From Limnephilus marmoratus (Eukaryota > Arthropoda > Insecta > Trichoptera > Limnephilidae): DNA of 64,000 nt. Below, one piece after another: positions 1 through 10,100 of this stretch (position 1 is the first letter of the stretch; each line of letters begins with the position of its first letter). A program made the translations under genes and the position numbers. The stretch is taken from positions 8,840,501-8,904,500 of the forward strand of contig OU862908.1 in NCBI GenBank assembly GCA_917880885.1, read 5' to 3'. The notes under the pieces are model-generated. The model ran no database searches. It was given only the letters and a program-made list of their open reading frames with translations, and was not told the origin of the DNA.

Positions 1-25
1 AAAAAGAAAAATCAGAAAAAGATCT

Positions 26-88
26 GGTCGCATCTAGCAGGATCTTAGCCTTGCCGGGCTCTGCTCTAACTGCTGAGCTAATTCGACC
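26..88 (-). repeat. tRNA-derived SINE head fragment
   Basis: Read on the minus strand, the segment starts GGTCGAATTAGCTCAGCAGT and ends in GCGACC. The two ends pair like an acceptor stem, and GCTC/GAGC forms a D-stem (A-box-like). The anticodon and T arms are degraded and there is no B box. It is related to the copy at 538-610. It is best read as a tRNA-related SINE head, not a working tRNA. Confidence 0.5.
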
Positions 89-139
89 CCTTCAGTCAAT
101 TGTCAAATAGTCATTGTATTCAATTCATTATATTTTGTA

Positions 140-310
140 TCGTAATTCAACTAAGAACGTCAACATTATCTTCATTTCCTTATTGTATATTCTTATTGGC
201 TGCTATCTTTATGTATGAATACAAAATTCTTCCCAAACTAAATATAATCTATGTAATATATCAATTTTTATTTTATTGCGCAACATCTATTGACTTTTCC
301 GCAAGTTTAG
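140..310 (+). repeat. Diverged direct duplicate of 6560-6720
   Basis: This AT-rich stretch shares long blocks with 6560-6720 in the same orientation, for example the motifs around ATTCTTCCCAAACTAAAT and CATCTATTGACTTTTC. At each site it lies next to the ~140 bp repeat or its inverted copy, so these blocks travel together. Nothing coding is evident. Confidence 0.5.
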
Positions 311-537
311 AATGAATATTTTATTATATTTTTGGAATAACTTAACCCATTTCGTCTGAGCCGCCATAATTTAACGTAGATATGTTGGAAGGCCTCCCCT
401 CTGAGCCGCCATAATTAAGGACTCCCGGAAGCATGTGCATGTCAATGAATAAAAACTCAAATTGTAATTTTTAATTATTGAAGACAATATTAGTGACTCA
501 ATCAAAAATTTGAAACAGAAAAATCAAAACAAGATAC

Positions 538-610
538 GGTCGCATCTAGGAATTAAATCAAGACATTAGCATTGCCAGGTCTCTGCTCTAAACACTGAGC
601 TACTTCGACC
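538..610 (-). repeat. tRNA-like SINE head, 73 nt
   Basis: On the minus strand this 73-nt segment begins GGTCGAAGTAGCTCAGTGTT and ends GATGCGACC. The acceptor ends pair at 6 of 7 positions and the D-stem GCTC/GAGC is intact. The anticodon and T arms do not fold canonically and there is no GGTTCGA box. It is likely a decayed tRNA-derived SINE head, a sibling of 26-88. Confidence 0.5.
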
Positions 611-639
611 TTATCCCCTAATAGACTGGGAGGCAAGAT

Positions 640-1040
640 AGGTAAACCCTACGTCATCGAGTACACGGATGAAACTACTTTGTAGTGATAATGGACATTT
701 AGAAAACCTTAAAAAAGCTGGTCTGCCGGTGCGCCTCTTGGCAGGAGCCGCGCAGTCATGGAAATAGTCAGCGATTTTTTTCGAAAAAATTACGTCATCG
801 AGTACACGAACGGGAATGGTCTCATATGATAAAGGTCGATTAGAAAATGAGAAAAAAGCAGGTCTGCCAACCGGCAGCCTGGCACGTTCGCAGGCAGCCG
901 GCGTCAAAGTGGGGTAAAAAATAGTAAATTTTACGTCATCGAGTACACGAATGAAACCAACGAATAACTATAGTCCAGATCATTCCATTTAAGAATTTCT
1001 TGGTCTGCCGACCAGCAGCCTGGCAGCTTTTTGTGTACGA
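640..1040 (+). repeat. About 140 bp tandem repeat, three diverged units
   Basis: The motif TACGTCATCGAGTACACG recurs near 652, 790 and 933, giving units of about 140 bp. Each unit carries a second conserved block, GGTCTGCCG, often followed by a GCAGCC/GGCAG motif. A weaker unit lies near 1448-1530. The first unit is present in inverted orientation at 6340-6535. Apparent ORFs across it are by-products of the repeat. Confidence 0.7.
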
Positions 1041-1539
1041 TGTTTTAAAGTTTTTTTTTTTTTTCTTAATTTTTCATTTATCTTTATTATAATTTTTATT
1101 TCATTATATTTTTAAAAACTTTGAATGACATATTTAAAAAAAAATAAGCGAAAAATATAAAAAAAAAATTATTTGAGAGTTCTGAGTGTACCCATCCGTC
1201 AGGCGAGCCTTTCGACGCCAAACCACTTACGAAACCTGCCGCAGTGCCCCTCACCGCTGTCGCGTGTTAATATTTTTGTACAAATTTATAATAATAATAG
1301 TCCTTTTAAGATTGCCTAATAGTCCATAGTAGTTGGAAGTTCGAACAACCAACCCACCGTCGCCGTAAGAGCTGCGTTCGTCCGAAAAACCACGGAAATT
1401 TCCGAACCCCGTCCGTTTCATATCGGTTCCGCTTGCCCTGCTGCATCGATTACATCGAATACAAGATCGAAACTAATGAAAACCTGTTGTCTAGATCATC
1501 CCATTTATGACTTCTTTCGTCTGCCGACCAGCAGCCTTA

Positions 1540-2100
1540 CCTCTTATTGTTTTTTCTTGAATGTTCTTGTCTCTTTTTGGATCTTATTGGATCTTCTCGT
1601 CTCTTTGGTTCTGCTTGCTACTTGTCGTCTCTTATCATCTAATATTGGCTCTTCTTAACTCACCTTTGCTTTTAATGCACCTTCTTTCCAATTTTCACCC
1701 GTTGTTGGCTCGTCTGGATTCCTCCTGCCTTTTCTTGTATCTTATTGTTTCTTCGAGTCTTTTTTTGTCTCTTCTTGCTTCTTATCTCTTCTCGCTATTC
1801 TTGGCTCTTCTTGGTGTTTCTTGCAACTTCTTGCGGAGTTTAATTCATCTTTATACATGGCAACCTAATATGCTAATACTCAAACTAGGTTGGGCAAGAA
1901 TAAAGATTTTGATTGAGTGTTGTTTTCTAAGTTCTGTCATTTTCTTGATTCTTCTTGCCTATTCTTGCTTCCTTTTGCCTCTTTTTCGCCAATTTCAGTC
2001 TACCCTAGTATCTGCTTAGAAGTTCTTGCTTCTTCTAGCCCCTTCGTGGTTCTTCTGGCTTCAACTTGCTTCTTCTCACTTCATTTCGCTTGAAGTGAAA
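1540..2100 (+). repeat. Degenerate CT-rich low-complexity tract
   Basis: The tract is made of loose repeats of a CTTCTTG/TCTTCTTGCT-type motif, interrupted near 1855-1930 by about 75 bp of unrelated sequence. Leu/Phe/Ser-rich hydrophobic ORFs here come from this composition and are not annotated as genes. Confidence 0.6.
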
Positions 2101-3605
2101 TATCCCAAAACTGCGCTATAAAAATGTTATGTTATGTTATTTTTATTTTTCTTGGCTCTCCTAATTTTTCTTGCATCTTATTTGTCCTTCAAGTCCCTGC
2201 AGGTGTCTTCTTACATCATCTTGACTTTTCTCGACTTGTAGTGGCCTGGATTTATGGCCTTCGTGGTCCTGTGACTCCAGTGGATGAACAGTTCAAAGCA
2301 TTTTTAACACTATGGGGTGAAATGCAGATCCCGCCAAATGTTGAGGATTTTAATAAAAATGCACTTTCTAGATGGGAAAAGTGTGGAAAAGTTGAATAAA
2401 AAAGAAATTAAGGCGCGCTCGGCAAAATTGAGGGAGATACAGCCGTTTAAATTAGACATGGGCAAAATTGAATGACCGAATTAAATGAATAAATTCAATC
2501 TTGTGACACACTTGATCTGATTCTCAATTTCAAAAGGAATTGATTCTTCATTCCTTACCTTTGGCCTTGTATCGTACGATTTTTAACGGCAACATAAATG
2601 TTTAATTTCCATTTATTTTACTGTTAAATTATTTCAATGAATAATGTGTTCCGTAAACGATTTAAATATTATAATGTTTCATAGGTATTTTTAAAATATA
2701 TTAAATACCGTATTTAAATATTATTCAATGGGCGGCGCGCCGCGAAGTTGTCGACAGTATTGTGAACGACTCGTATCCCGCTATCGCCGGCCGCCGTTCT
2801 AAAAACCCATAGATCAAACAAAACGCGGCCGCGATTCAGCCGAATTGTCCGAGCGTCCCTTTCACGCAAGGAATTAATCATTTGTCGTAGTCAATGTCCT
2901 GAGATTGTCCTAAGGTCCCCGCGCGTCCCGTCCCGTCCGCGTCCCAGGTACTCGTAGCTAGTCTGTCGCTATCGGAAATTGTCCGAAGCGCTTTATTCAG
3001 GAATTAAAACTAAAAGTCTTTTTCACTTGTGACGTTGTTGTCTCTAGTTAACCTCAGACTTAGAAATGACGTCAGATGTCATAGTCTTACATCGCCATCG
3101 ATTCACGTCAATCTCGGCTCGAGTGTATCCGAAACGCAGCTCCTCGCGAGTCTCTGCGGGGTAAGACACAAGACACTAGTCAAAAGTGACTAATTCATTG
3201 CTTAGTGCCGGCCCTTAATCCGTCCGAGCGCAGCGGTTCACCAATTCCTCGGCGGGCCAAGCCTTCAATGTCATTACATAGTTAGCCGAAAACTTTCGAC
3301 ATTGAATCCGAACATCGCGGCATCGCATCGGCTAGAAAATTGAGAAGCAAAAATAGTGCACTTGTAATCGTTTTTTTGGCACGTATGAAAGATATTGGAA
3401 TACAAGTACCTACCTACTTTTAGACGTGGATCTTGGGTAGATGTAATATGTAAATTTGCATATATTATAGGGCCGATCAGCTGTTGTCAGCTGTCATAAA
3501 ATACTTTTAAGTTTAATAAATAAAATAAGTAAATCTTTAGGGGTGAAACAAAAAACTGTTTAATTTAAAGATTTAATTGCTAGCTATAAATACATTTTAC
3601 ATACG

Positions 3606-3910
3606 AAAAATAACGATACTAAAAAAAGACAAACATATACATCTAAGTATAGGATTTAGCCTGCGAGATAATGAGAAAGAATAATCGGTCCTCTCTTTGT
3701 GTGGTGCTTCGTAGCCTCCCCACTTATTGTGATTTGAAATGAAACGAAAAAGCGACACTAAAAAGAGACAAACATATTAATCTATAGGTTTTAGCCTGCG
3801 AGGTAGTGAGATAGAATAATCGGTCTCCTCTTTGTGCGGTGCTTGGGTAGCCTATCAGTCTCCTCTTTGTGCGGTGCTGCGATGTTTCGTAGTCTCCCCA
3901 TTCACTCTAG
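3606..3910 (+). repeat. Dispersed repeat family 'GCCTGCGAG', two partial units
   Basis: The two units share the blocks ACTAAAAAGAGACAAACAT, TAGCCTGCGAG, AATCGGTCTCCTCTTTGTGC and GGTGCTTCGTAGCCTCCCCA. The same family appears at 40713-41110 and 44890-45310. It sits inside the hAT element just upstream of the T run. The class is not known to me; the copy at 40.4-41.1 kb suggests short GAAGTGAAA...TTTCACTTC terminal inverted repeats. Confidence 0.6.
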
Positions 3911-3911
3911 T

Positions 3912-3912
<1 letters not shown>

Positions 3913-4004
<92 letters not shown>
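3913..4004. repeat. Homopolymer T run, 92 bases
   Basis: An uninterrupted run of 92 T residues. It could be the reversed poly(A) tail of a retroposed sequence or an assembly or length artefact. The Phe-rich or Lys-rich ORFs across it are meaningless. Confidence 0.9.
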
Positions 4005-4005
<1 letters not shown>

Positions 4006-4249
4006 TAATTAATTGAAGTAAAGGAATGAATAGAAGGAATCAATTCAAAAGGCCGGGGGAATTAGACGGGATCTATTCACTCCTGGGAATCATTTTGCCC
4101 ACGTCTAGTTTAAATAATGTATGGAATGACACTTCATTAACCGATATTGTCAGCCATTTTGTTCCGTAATGTTGGTATCTCAGACTTGCTTTAACGAAGG
4201 TTGATACGATTGTAGCTAACTTCGTGTGATATACACGTAATTATGAAAA

Positions 4250-4345
4250 ACAGAATTAATAATGGTCACAAACCATGTTACACAAACCTGGCGTAGCCGC
4301 TAAACTACTTGAAAACAGGGATGGGGCACAGACCATGTTACATAA
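4250..4345 (+). repeat. Loop core shared with the foldback at 10.6-11.6 kb
   Basis: It contains CACAAACCATGTTACACAAA, GCGTAGCCGCTAAACTACTT and GAAAACAGGGATG. The same sequence forms the tandem units at 10941-11270. Here there is about one unit plus fragments of the CATGTTACA motif, in the loop of a different inverted repeat. Confidence 0.8.
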
Positions 4346-4664
4346 ACCATGTTACAACAGATGAGGATGATTACGAGTGCTACCAACTTTAAGGTAATAA
4401 TTTAGTTTTCAAAATGGCTGATAGTATCGGTTCATGAAGTGTCATTCCATACATTCTTTAAACGGCTGTATCTCCCTCAATTTTGCCGAGCGCGCCTTAA
4501 TTTCTTTTTTATTCAACTTTTCCACACTTTTCCCATCTAGAGAGTGCATTTTTATTAAAATCCTCAACATTTGGCGGGATCTGCATTCCTCCCACACTAT
4601 GCACTTGAAGTTTTTTGTTATCACAGCGAGACAAGCTCGTTCACTCAAACCGTGTCAGGACGTA

Positions 4665-5385
4665 GACTAATTTATTGTCGAACTTTCACACTAAAACCAC
4701 TTGATATTGCAACGCACTGTGTTTCAGCTAGCGGCATGATAATTTATAGCAAATTTTGTTTATGCATTTACAATGATAATATTGTACAGTAGTTATTGGG
4801 ATTTACTCACAGGAGAGTCTGGAAATGGTATCTTCCGAACACTTTGCACTTGGTATTAACTTGTTCCAGTGAACAATTGCGATGCGAATCTTATTATTAA
4901 TAAAACTTAATTGACTTGTATTAACTTTCACGTGAATCGTAAATGATCGGCGTTGGTTGGAGCGAAATATTCATCCGGCTTGTACAATGCGTATCTCGGA
5001 ACTCACCGGTAGGTAGGCGGGAGGGGAACCGGGGCAGACAGGATGGCACAATCATTATCACGGAACAATATTATGGTTCCAAAATACACGCACAATAAAT
5101 TGCTGAGTGCAGCCAAATTCTAGTTGGCGCTAACACACTGCATTCGAAAACCGTGAACAAAGAACTGAGATATTTAATTCATTTACTCAAAATTGAATTG
5201 AACATAACTATTGTTCCAAAACAGCTAAAATTATTTGGCGAAGTGTGGCAGGTTAAGCAAATAAATATGCGTATGTGTGACAATTTTCAGTGGTGTAGCT
5301 CAAACAAAACAATCGTTATTTGAAAAGATATGCAGGAGCTTTCTACATGTGACCTGTCGCAACCACGCACCACTTAATAGCGATG
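4665..5385. other. No feature identified
   Basis: AT-rich single-copy-looking sequence on both strands, with no splice-supported exon, recognisable protein, RNA fold or terminal repeat. The 3' exons of Nelf-E were looked for here and not found. Confidence 0.5.
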
Positions 5386-5389
5386 TGTC

Positions 5390-6335
5390 AGTTCAGCTCG
5401 AATGGGCTCATGTGATCCGCTCCTTTGCGGGAAGCGGTTCCTACTCCCACTCCTTTTTCAAATCGACTACTCCCAGAGAACCCGGCCCAGTCCCAGTACT
5501 CTCCGCATCCAAATAAATCCGGCGGTAAATCCGGTGGTCCGAGCAACTCAACGCCGAAGCGCGAAAACCGCACTCGAATACAAGTCCCGGGTTCCTTTAA
5601 ACCCAAGCGCCTTGTTCCAAGCTACGTGAATCGCGACACAATCCATTCATTCCGCCCACTCCCGGACTCGCGCGAACTACGATACATTCCTGAGTCACCC
5701 CGTGGGCGCCGGCTTGCTCCGCGATCCACCGTCCGGCGTCACTCACCATTCCACTCATGAGTCACGGGTCTCGGTGAGTTCCCGACACTCCCCGCTACCC
5801 GCGGCCGGCCAACTATGACACTTCCCCTTGAGTCACGAGCTGGGCGCTGGGCGTTCATTCGATCGCTGTTCGTTGATCGACACACACGTGCGTGACCGCT
5901 TCGGCTAGACACGGAGTAGTTTTTAATTAGAGCGTCTTATCTGGTATCGTTAATCAACGGGTGACGTGCATTATAAAATAATAGTTTATAGTAAAGCATT
6001 ACAGCTTATTAATTTACTTATTTAAATTCTCAATAAAAGACCGTGCAGTGTAGATACATTGAATGTACCTACATTGCACGGGTGACGGGTCCTTGTCCTC
6101 GTACGGGTCTTGTCCGACTCCGGGGTTCTGAGTTCTCGTGTGGGTTCTACGAGTAGGTCCTGGTTCCGAGTTCTTTGAACCCGTGCGTCCCGTTTCGGTA
6201 CGCCGCCACAATACCCAGTGCCCAGTCCGCACCTAAGAACTCGGACCCGGGACCTGCTCCTAGAACTCGTGTACTTTTAAAAGGAAGCAAGTCTCGGAGG
6301 CTTCCGGAAAAATGCAGAACTTACCCACCTCTACC
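5390..6335. other. GC- and CpG-rich segment without a convincing gene
   Basis: Base composition departs sharply from the AT-rich surroundings. Overlapping short open frames exist on both strands and none resembles a known protein. From about 6070 the text is made of imperfect short repeats (CGGGTGACGGGTCC, CTCGTACGGGTC, AACTCG). It could be the interior of an unrecognised transposon; it is similar in character to the CpG-rich interior of the hAT element at 2750-3350. Confidence 0.4.
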
Positions 6336-6339
6336 ACTT

Positions 6340-6535
6340 AACTCTGTACTCGATGACGTAATTTTTTCGAAAAAAATCGCTGACTATTTCCATGACTGCG
6401 CGGCTCCTGCAAAGAGGCGCATCGGCAGACCAGCTTTTTTAAGGTTTTCTAAATGTCCATTATCACTACAAAGTAGTTTCATCCGTGTACTCGATGACGT
6501 AGGGTTTACCTATCTCGCCTCCCAGTCTATAAGGT
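6340..6535 (-). repeat. Inverted copy of the ~140 bp repeat at 616-808
   Basis: The reverse complement matches 616-808 nearly base for base, including ACGTCATCGAGTACACGGAT, the CATGGAAATAGTCAGCGATT block and GACTGGGAGGC. The two copies face each other across 5.5 kb, and a direct duplicate (140-310 / 6560-6720) lies just outside. Confidence 0.8.
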
Positions 6536-6559
6536 CATATTTAACTGTATCACACTTTG

Positions 6560-6720
6560 ACTAAGAACTACCAAAATTATCTTAATTTTATAAATGCATA
6601 TTTTTATTAGCTGTGTATGAAAGCAAGATTCTTCCCGAACTAAATGCAATCTAGATAGTGTTTTGGATAAATATATCCATTTTTATTTTAATGTGCGACA
6701 TCTATTGACTTTTCTGCTGA
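6560..6720 (+). repeat. Diverged direct duplicate of 140-310
   Basis: It matches 140-310 in the same orientation (ATTCTTCCCGAACTAAATGC and CATCTATTGACTTTTCTGC blocks) and follows directly after the inverted repeat copy. It is non-coding. Confidence 0.5.
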
Positions 6721-6915
6721 GCAGTGTGTTCAGAAGTGACGGACGTTTGAATCATCACTTCCACTGCAGTGCAACGTGAAGGGTCGAGAATCCGGCTGGA
6801 GAGGTCAAAAGGTCTCCGTCAAAAGGCCTCTACCGATACGGCCGCATCTGGGCGCATCCGCCACCAAGACCTAGACAAACCCCATGAACCCTGGCACCCT
6901 TGATAAGTCATCAAG
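6720..6915 (-). mobile_element. MITE fragment, family of 22055-22590 and 62805-63210
   Basis: It shares the CCTCTCCAGCCGGATTCTC block (as its complement), CCACCAAGACCTAGACAAAC, and the CATGAACCCTGGCACCC motif with the copies near 22.3, 40.6 and 63 kb. Only an internal portion is retained; no terminal repeats are visible. Confidence 0.55.
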
Positions 6916-6966
6916 CAAGCGAATCACTTAGCGAAACACCAATCAGATACGTTATGAATAAATTAC

Positions 6967-7101
6967 CGATTCTTTTCAATTTCCATGGATATGTTGACGA
7001 TGGCACCAATTGAAGCCATGTGTTTTCTCAGATGTTCTTCTGTTATTTTATGACCAGACACGAAAACGGTTTTTGGTTTCTGGGGTTCCACACGTTCTTC
7101 C
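6967..7101 (-). CDS. Nelf-E: Nelf-E exon 3 (first half of RRM)
   Basis: The acceptor is AATTTTCAG ending at 7102 and the donor is GTAATT starting at 6966. It enters with the third base of a Lys codon and leaves with two bases (CG) of an Arg codon. It encodes 44 full residues including the RNP2-like VFVSGH strand and the first RRM helix. The next exon, with RNP1, should continue below this point, but none was found down to position 1. Confidence 0.88.
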
Positions 7102-10100
7102 CTGAAAATTAAATTTTAATTTTAACTATTCGGCACACCAACCAGGGATTTTTGAGCAGAAAGCTTTTAAATTTTTTTTTAAAAGAACAACTTTCTTTTT
7201 ATCACTTTTGGAGGTTATTTCCAAGAATGTAATATATAACTGAAGAAGAAGATAATACTAATAATTTAAACATATATATATATATATATATAAAGAGAAC
7301 AAGACACAGAAAAATGAAAAATATAACAACTGGGACTCGAACCCAGAACCTCTCGTCTAACCGGGACGGGCGAATCTACCAATTCGGCCATTACCACTTT
7401 CCATCAAACCGTCACATTTGTTAATATCATATTTAAAATTAACAATATTATCTTCGACTAATTTTTTCGCATTATAGGCAACTACCCTTTTCATTAGAAA
7501 TAATCATTCTAAGAACGCTATCTAGGTTATAAACCAGCTCTTAAAACTTGGAATAGAAAGCTTTTCATTCGCAAATTCAAATTTGAATAAGAAAAGTTAA
7601 AAGAACGTATACTTTTCTCGGGCCCCCACAAAAGTGTCGTAGAGGTTGACAACCCGGGGAGGAGTCTTCTCGTCGGGAGGTTCGTGCGCTGAACTGAAGG
7701 GCTGGTAGGACGCCGCGCCCCTTTCTGGCCCGGGTCCGCTCACGGGGCGTTCTCGTCCTGAAACAAACATTGTTTTACACTTCGTGACGATGCTGGGCAG
7801 AAGATTTAGACTCTTTACCAAATTCCCAATAAATAAAGAAAATTTCTTCTTCTTCTGGCTAAAAGTTCGCATGTTGGCTATGCGGACTTTGTTTACTGCG
7901 GCTCGGAACAGCTCTACAGTAGACTGGCCAAACCACTGATGTTTTTACTTCAAAAACATTTTTTGGATACTTTTGAAGATGAAGAGTTTCATAAAAATAT
8001 TATAAAATGATTAAAAAATAGTAAATTTTCCCACCGACCATCAACAGATCAATCTTGTAAGGTACGGTATTGCCCAGTATCGACTTTCGGCTGGTTTCGG
8101 CCAGTAAATGAGTTTTGGTGGCGGTTTCGGTTATTGCCACATTAATCGAAATTTCAGCTCAACCGAAATATGCTTAATACCATCAATTTAATGAAAATTA
8201 GTATTGGTAGTTGGTTTGTATAGGGTGTAACAGCACATATCTGAGATGGATTTTATCCAGCAATTCCTGAACTGGAGTAAAAAAATGTGGATGTCATTTT
8301 GCTGTCCGATATAAACCAGCGGGTGAGGCGTAGCATTCCATCTCGTTCCAGCACCACGGTAACACACGAAACAGTGTGCATATCACGCGATCCCATCGCG
8401 ACTGTAGGAGTGTGATCAGTGGCGACGTGTGATTGAAAAATATATTTTTTGTTGGTAAAAATATATAAGTCCACTTCACGGATAATATGGAATATTCCTT
8501 TTCGAAGTTCGATCCACGGATAATACGGAATATTCCTTTTTTAATTAATAGACAATCATATATGACATTTGTCGGAAGTACCAACCTTATAAAATAAATT
8601 GTTGTCAAAATGTTCGATTTCGAGTCAATTAACAGCCATCTCTCAAATACAGACTGGTCGTTTTTATCCGATGAAAACATTGATGAATCTTTAGACCAAC
8701 TTTATTTATACTTTTCTTATATTATTGAATCCTATGTACCTTTTTATACCCCGAGAATTTTATACCTACCCGGTTTGGTTCTCATCAGAGCTTACTGCCT
8801 CTCTTCAGCAAAAAAAGAGTTAACACAAAAAATTCAAACAAAGCAAATCCATAAGTGATTATAAAATCTTTAGCGAAACCAAGAAAAAATGTAAAGATCT
8901 TTCCAAACAATGTTACAAAATGTATATAACCTCCATCGAGGACACTGTCTTTAAATCCAAAAATCTTTGGAAATTTCTTTAAAAACTAAACAATGAAAAC
9001 ACAGACTACCCGCCAATAACGCAAATGAATGGAACTAGTGAAAACAATACACAGGACATTGTAAACCTTTTTCGGACTTCTACAAAAATGTATATGATGA
9101 AGAAACCCCAGATGACAAAATACCAGAATACAAATTTAGCAAGACTACACATTTAACAAATTGCCATATCACACAAAAATGTTGCCAACAGAAATTACTT
9201 TCCTTAGACACTGACAAATCCGCTGGCCCAGACAACATTCTACCAATATTCCACAAAAAATGCTCTAATGCTCATTATTATTCAACCGTTTTTTCAACTT
9301 GGAAATCTAGCTTCATTACAAATCCTTGTAATGAAGCTAGATTGATGAACTAGTCCTACTAGATGAACTAGTCCTTGATGAAATCTATCCCAAATTAATA
9401 AAATTAATTAAAGGTAGATCTACCGCAACTAACTTAACAATATTTCAAAACTTCATAATACAATCTTTTGCAGAAAATAAACAAGTCGACTGCATATATA
9501 CAGACTTTTCGAAGACATTTGACAAAGTATCCCATAAACTACTAATCCAAAAACTATTAGCTCTAGGAATAAGGGATAACATGCTAAAATGGTTTACTAG
9601 CTATTTATTAAATCGTAAACTGTTCGTCAAAATAAAATCTTGGATGTCGAAAGCTTTCTGGGCTACTAGTGGCCTACTGCAAGGTAGTCACCTTGGCCCG
9701 GTTTTGTTCAGATAAAACCGGCAATGATATAACTAATTGCTTCAATGATGTCGAGGTATTGCTCTTTGCTGATGACATCAAGCTATACAAGAAAATAACT
9801 GATATAAATCATTGTCATATACTCTAGTCAAATATTAGTAAGTTTAAAGATTGGTGCATTCAAAATAATTTATTCTTAAATGTAGGAAAGTGCAAAACCT
9901 TGACTTTCATCAGAAATAAAAATCCTGTTTTTATTTCTGATGAAAGTCAAGGTATATTGAATATTCCATCAATAACACAGCTTTAGAAAGAGTTACGGAA
10001 ATGAGAGATCTTGGAATTATTTTGGATGAAAAACTAAGTTTCGCCAATGATATCCACCAAATTATGAACAAAGGTATGAAAATAGTACAAACCAATCCTG

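Larger units (their letters stand above)
2453..4107. mobile_element. Non-autonomous hAT-like transposon, 1655 bp
   Basis: The ends are imperfect inverted repeats, TAGACATGGGCAAAAT at the left and its partner ATTTTGCCCACGTCTA at the right. They are flanked by a perfect 8-bp duplication GTTTAAAT (2445-2452 and 4108-4115), and the 8-bp duplication plus TAG-type ends are typical of hAT elements. No transposase ORF is visible. The interior has a CpG-rich segment (about 2750-3350), two units of a dispersed repeat (3606-3910) and a 92-base T run. Confidence 0.8.
2310..4660. repeat. Long inverted repeat (foldback), left arm split by a hAT element
   Basis: The left arm (about 2327-2452, continuing at 4116-4182 after the inserted element) is repeated almost exactly, inverted, at about 4390-4575. 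Landmarks are ATGCAGATCCCGCC, GGCGCGCTCGGCAAAATTG, and the outward-facing block CAGCCATTTTG. Removing the hAT restores one continuous arm of roughly 190-250 bp. The loop (4250-4345) holds the same core found in the foldback at 10620-11574. The left arm also carries a short open frame ending in the Glu-Lys-Cys-Gly-Lys-Val-Glu stop at 2399, whose origin I do not recognise. Confidence 0.75.

Noticed and set aside
1476..2019. Long hydrophobic open frames
   Set aside because: They arise from the CT-rich degenerate repeat; composition is all Leu/Ser/Phe/Cys with no start context, splice sites or family pattern.
3834..4043. Frames across the T run
   Set aside because: Poly-Phe or poly-Lys translations of a homopolymer are not evidence of a gene.
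5402..5760. Overlapping frames in the GC-rich block
   Set aside because: Several frames are open at once on both strands, a consequence of GC richness; none has family features.
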